64,000 nucleotides of DNA from an uncultured Bacteroidota bacterium (lineage in GTDB: Bacteria; Bacteroidota; Bacteroidia; Chitinophagales; Chitinophagaceae). The notes under the pieces were generated by a model, which did not search any database, was not told the origin of the DNA, and saw only the letters and a program-made list of their open reading frames with translations. The translations under genes were made by a program, and so were the position numbers. Shown here piece by piece: positions 61,899 through 64,000 of the stretch; the stretch's first letter is position 1; every line of letters begins with the position of its first letter. The stretch covers positions 62,001-126,000 of the forward strand of contig CAIKYB010000026.1 of assembly GCA_903831575.1 (NCBI GenBank), in the 5' to 3' direction.

Positions 61899-63068
61899 AT
61901 GATTTTTAAAAAGAGCCTATCTCTAGCACTATTATTGTTGACTTGCCAAATGGCATTATTTGCGCAAAATGCAAGATTCTCTCAAATCGGAACGGCATCA
62001 CAACAACTTAATCCCAGTTTAACTGGTCGATTTGATGGTAAAGCTAGAATGAGTAATTTATTTGGATGGTATACATCTGATAATCCTAAAAATGGGTATG
62101 CTGAAACGCAACATCAGAATATAGCATTTGATATCAAGTTTGGAAAATACCGCACCAGTGGGGATGACGCTGCTTCAAATGGGACAGCGGCAACAAATAA
62201 AAACGGTGCAAAGGATGAAACTCCAAAAGGGAAAAAACAAAATGGTTATTGGGGCTTAGGCGTAAACTATTACCATTACGGCGCTAGTAAATCTCCAATA
62301 GAAGCAAGCTTTATTTCATTATCAGTTGCACGACATTTTTATAATAAAAGCAATAAGTTTTATGGATTTGGAATTCAAGTAACCAATGCTTCGGGAAACT
62401 TAGATAGAACAAAAGGAACCCAATATGATAGAGAGATTTCAGGAGGAGGATTTCCTAACAGACCTGAAATTATGAAAAACGATAGTTCTTTAACAGGAAA
62501 ACAAACCTATACTGATTTTAATATTGGTGCATATTATGGTATGAATACAGAACCAATAATGTTTGAAATAGGGGTTTCATTATCTCACCTTTTTTATCCT
62601 GTATTCGATTTATATAACGATAATGACCATCCAAAATTGAGACATAGAGTATCATCCTATTCAAATTTGAGACTAAAATTGAATAGCAAATGGGGATTGG
62701 TGCAAAAAAATGTGTACTGGAGAGAGGGCTTATACTATAGAAGTAAATCTGATCACTCAACAGATACAACTGAGTGGGATGCTCCTTTGGAATCATTTTG
62801 GGCTGGTGTGGAATTCTTTAAAATAAACCCAAAATCTAACATCAATCTAAATTTCGGATTCAACACAAGATCATTTAGGACTTTGATGCCTTATTTAAAT
62901 TTAAATATCGGAAAATACATAGATTTAAGATATTCATATGAAATGCCAATTAATTCAAGAAATTTCAGGGCGTATTCGGCAAAACGAAATGAAATTGGGT
63001 TAGTGTTATCTTATGGTAGAAATACATCACGAGGCACTAATTTCTATAAAAAAGTTAATTTTTGGTAA
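61899..63068 (+). CDS. PorP/SprF family outer-membrane protein
   Basis: A 389-residue protein with a signal peptide (about 1-22, ending LFAQ) and a beta-barrel predicted from alternating aromatic strands. The start NARFSQIGTASQQLNPSLTGRFDGKARMSN is the family pattern (YMFNPLALNPALAG-like). Related proteins of the type IX secretion and gliding systems cooperate with PD40/OmpA proteins and anchor surface proteins such as SprB. Ends in GTNFYKKVNFW. It is 26 nt after the PglF-like gene, so it may be part of the operon. Confidence 0.85.
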   Translation: MIFKKSLSLALLLLTCQMALFAQNARFSQIGTASQQLNPSLTGRFDGKARMSNLFGWYTSDNPKNGYAETQHQNIAFDIKFGKYRTSGDDAASNGTAATNKNGAKDETPKGKKQNGYWGLGVNYYHYGASKSPIEASFISLSVARHFYNKSNKFYGFGIQVTNASGNLDRTKGTQYDREISGGGFPNRPEIMKNDSSLTGKQTYTDFNIGAYYGMNTEPIMFEIGVSLSHLFYPVFDLYNDNDHPKLRHRVSSYSNLRLKLNSKWGLVQKNVYWREGLYYRSKSDHSTDTTEWDAPLESFWAGVEFFKINPKSNINLNFGFNTRSFRTLMPYLNLNIGKYIDLRYSYEMPINSRNFRAYSAKRNEIGLVLSYGRNTSRGTNFYKKVNFW

Positions 63069-63137
63069 TCAACAAAAAACAACAATCAATATAAATAATA
63101 ATCCAACCCTCATTAAGTTTTTGACATATAACACCTA

Positions 63138-63169
63138 AAATATTCAGCTTTAATCAAGACTGAATATTT
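63138..63169. repeat. Perfect 10-bp inverted repeat upstream of the PD40 gene
   Basis: AAATATTCAG (63138-63147) is complementary to CTGAATATTT (63160-63169) with a 12-nt loop. No T tract follows, so it may be an operator or an mRNA hairpin of the PorP-PD40 pair. Confidence 0.5.
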
Positions 63170-63211
63170 ATGGAATATTAAGTGGCAATAATCTAAAGTA
63201 AAAGTAAACAC

Positions 63212-64000
63212 ATGAAAATAAGCATCACTATTTTACTAACTGTTTTTTTAGTAAACAATTCATTTTGCCAATCAACATTAGAAAATTTAGGTCCTAATGT
63301 AAATAGTAAATATGCGGAATTGAGGCCAACCTTATCTGCAGACGGCAAAGTGCTTTATTTTGTAGTAGAAGGCCATCCTGAAAATGGAAAATACAAAGTA
63401 GACAAAACTTCACAAGACGTTTGGGTTACTGAATCTGATACTGCAGGGAATTGGGGAAAAGCTTTAAAATGCCCTGAGCCAATCAATAATAAAAATAATG
63501 ACAATGCAATTTTCTGGACTTCGGTTGATGGTAATAAAATACTCATCAGAGGTGCTTATGATAATGGAAAATATTTAGGAAGGGGTTTTTCCTCCGCTAC
63601 TAAAAATGCTACAGGTTGGTCTTCTCCACAAGCTATTAAAATAAAAGGTTACAATGGGATGTCTGTAGACAACTATGACGGCGCAATTTATGCGAATGAT
63701 GAGAAGACTATGCTTTTTTATTTATCCGAAGAAAAAAACAGTTTCTTAAATGATATTTATGTTAGTCAATTAGAAAGCAATAACGAATGGTCTGTCCCTC
63801 AAAAAATATCAGATAGTATAAGTCTTGATGATTATGATGAGATTGCTCCATTTGTTGCAGCAGATGGTGTAACCATGTATTTTTCAAGCGACAGGCCAGG
63901 TGGCTTTGGAGGATATGATATCTGGATGACAAAAAGATTAGATGACACGTGGAAGAATTGGTCAAATCCTGTAAATATGGGGGATTCTGTGAATTCTGAT
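63212..64000 (+). CDS. PD40 beta-propeller protein, partial (cut at window edge)
   Basis: An open frame of 263 codons without a stop, so absent from the ORF track. It has a signal peptide (about 1-20, ending NNSFCQ) and then PD40/WD40-like repeats: ELRPTLSADGKVLYFV, DNAIFWTSVDGNKILI, and EIAPFVAADGVTMYFSSDRPGGFGGYDIWMTKR. Proteins of this kind that follow PorP/SprF genes usually end in an OmpA domain that binds peptidoglycan; that part would lie beyond the window. It is 143 nt after the PorP gene. Confidence 0.88.
   Translation, partial: MKISITILLTVFLVNNSFCQSTLENLGPNVNSKYAELRPTLSADGKVLYFVVEGHPENGKYKVDKTSQDVWVTESDTAGNWGKALKCPEPINNKNNDNAIFWTSVDGNKILIRGAYDNGKYLGRGFSSATKNATGWSSPQAIKIKGYNGMSVDNYDGAIYANDEKTMLFYLSEEKNSFLNDIYVSQLESNNEWSVPQKISDSISLDDYDEIAPFVAADGVTMYFSSDRPGGFGGYDIWMTKRLDDTWKNWSNPVNMGDSVNSD

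Noticed and set aside
1-64000. tRNA, rRNA, tmRNA, insertion sequence or prophage genes
   Set aside because: I looked for T-arm motifs, transposase-like ORFs and phage structural genes by eye and saw none. A covariance-model scan would be needed to exclude small RNAs.

Overview
The window is AT-rich chromosomal DNA from a member of the Bacteroidota, most likely family Chitinophagaceae or a close relative. The evidence is the gene content (GldC, PorP/SprF, DUF4290, a small phosphatidylserine decarboxylase, the C-terminal half of a split transketolase, BamA followed by two OmpH/Skp genes), the absence of clear Shine-Dalgarno sequences, and repeated matches to the Bacteroidota -7 promoter element TAnnTTTG upstream of genes. 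No rRNA, tRNA, CRISPR array, transposase or prophage module was seen. Most of the window is a housekeeping chromosome with short operons. The accessory parts are a small disrupted island at 8.1-8.9 kb and an exopolysaccharide locus at 49.5-61.9 kb.

Layout. 0-5.9 kb: tail of an upstream gene, then uppS, bamA, two ompH/skp genes and murI (lipid carrier, outer-membrane assembly, cell wall). 5.9-6.9 kb: rpmH, rnpA and yidD without yidC behind them. 6.9-10.8 kb: a manganese-type superoxide dismutase, tadA, a frameshifted ORF6N-domain gene, a previously hidden 5' stub of a second tadA, a membrane-anchored glutathione peroxidase and dusB. 10.8-15.5 kb: a CPBP protease, a TMTC-like multipass TPR protein, cdsA and psd (phospholipid synthesis), and a tiny Cys/Lys-rich secreted peptide. 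15.5-31.6 kb: mostly minus-strand genes, including HAD phosphatase, a two-component system, nadK, a small Omp85-like barrel, a CBS protein, an alpha/beta hydrolase, CvpA, YqeY, GldC, a glycosyltransferase, a CNNM/CorC protein, gmk, murA, DUF4290, VanZ, gcvH and a cyclophilin.

31.6-42.4 kb: serS, a c-type cytochrome lipoprotein, a POT peptide transporter with a large insert, then the complete rod-shape/elongation set mreB-mreC-mreD-mrdA-rodA. 42.4-49.1 kb: two MBL hydrolases, an ECF sigma factor with a membrane protein and a CpxP-like periplasmic protein, an orphan transketolase C-subunit, galE, and a Pit phosphate transporter with its DUF47 partner.

49.5-64 kb: Wza, Wzc (BY-kinase), nucleotide-sugar epimerase, one GT4 glycosyltransferase, a GNAT protein, an EpsG/Wzy-like membrane protein, a polysaccharide deacetylase, a PglC-like phosphoglycosyl transferase, a PglE-like aminotransferase and a PglF-like dehydratase. 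These look like an exopolysaccharide or glycoconjugate assembly line whose first sugar is an amino-sugar of the bacillosamine type. No Wzx flippase and no PglD acetyltransferase are visible in the locus. The operon runs into a PorP/SprF gene and a PD40 beta-propeller gene cut by the window edge, a pair typical of type IX secretion and gliding accessory loci.

The most unusual item I found is the island at about 8.1-8.9 kb: an intact tadA, a frameshifted ORF6N gene, and then a promoter plus about 16 codons of a second, diverged tadA in the same orientation. This looks like the scar of an insertion or allele replacement.
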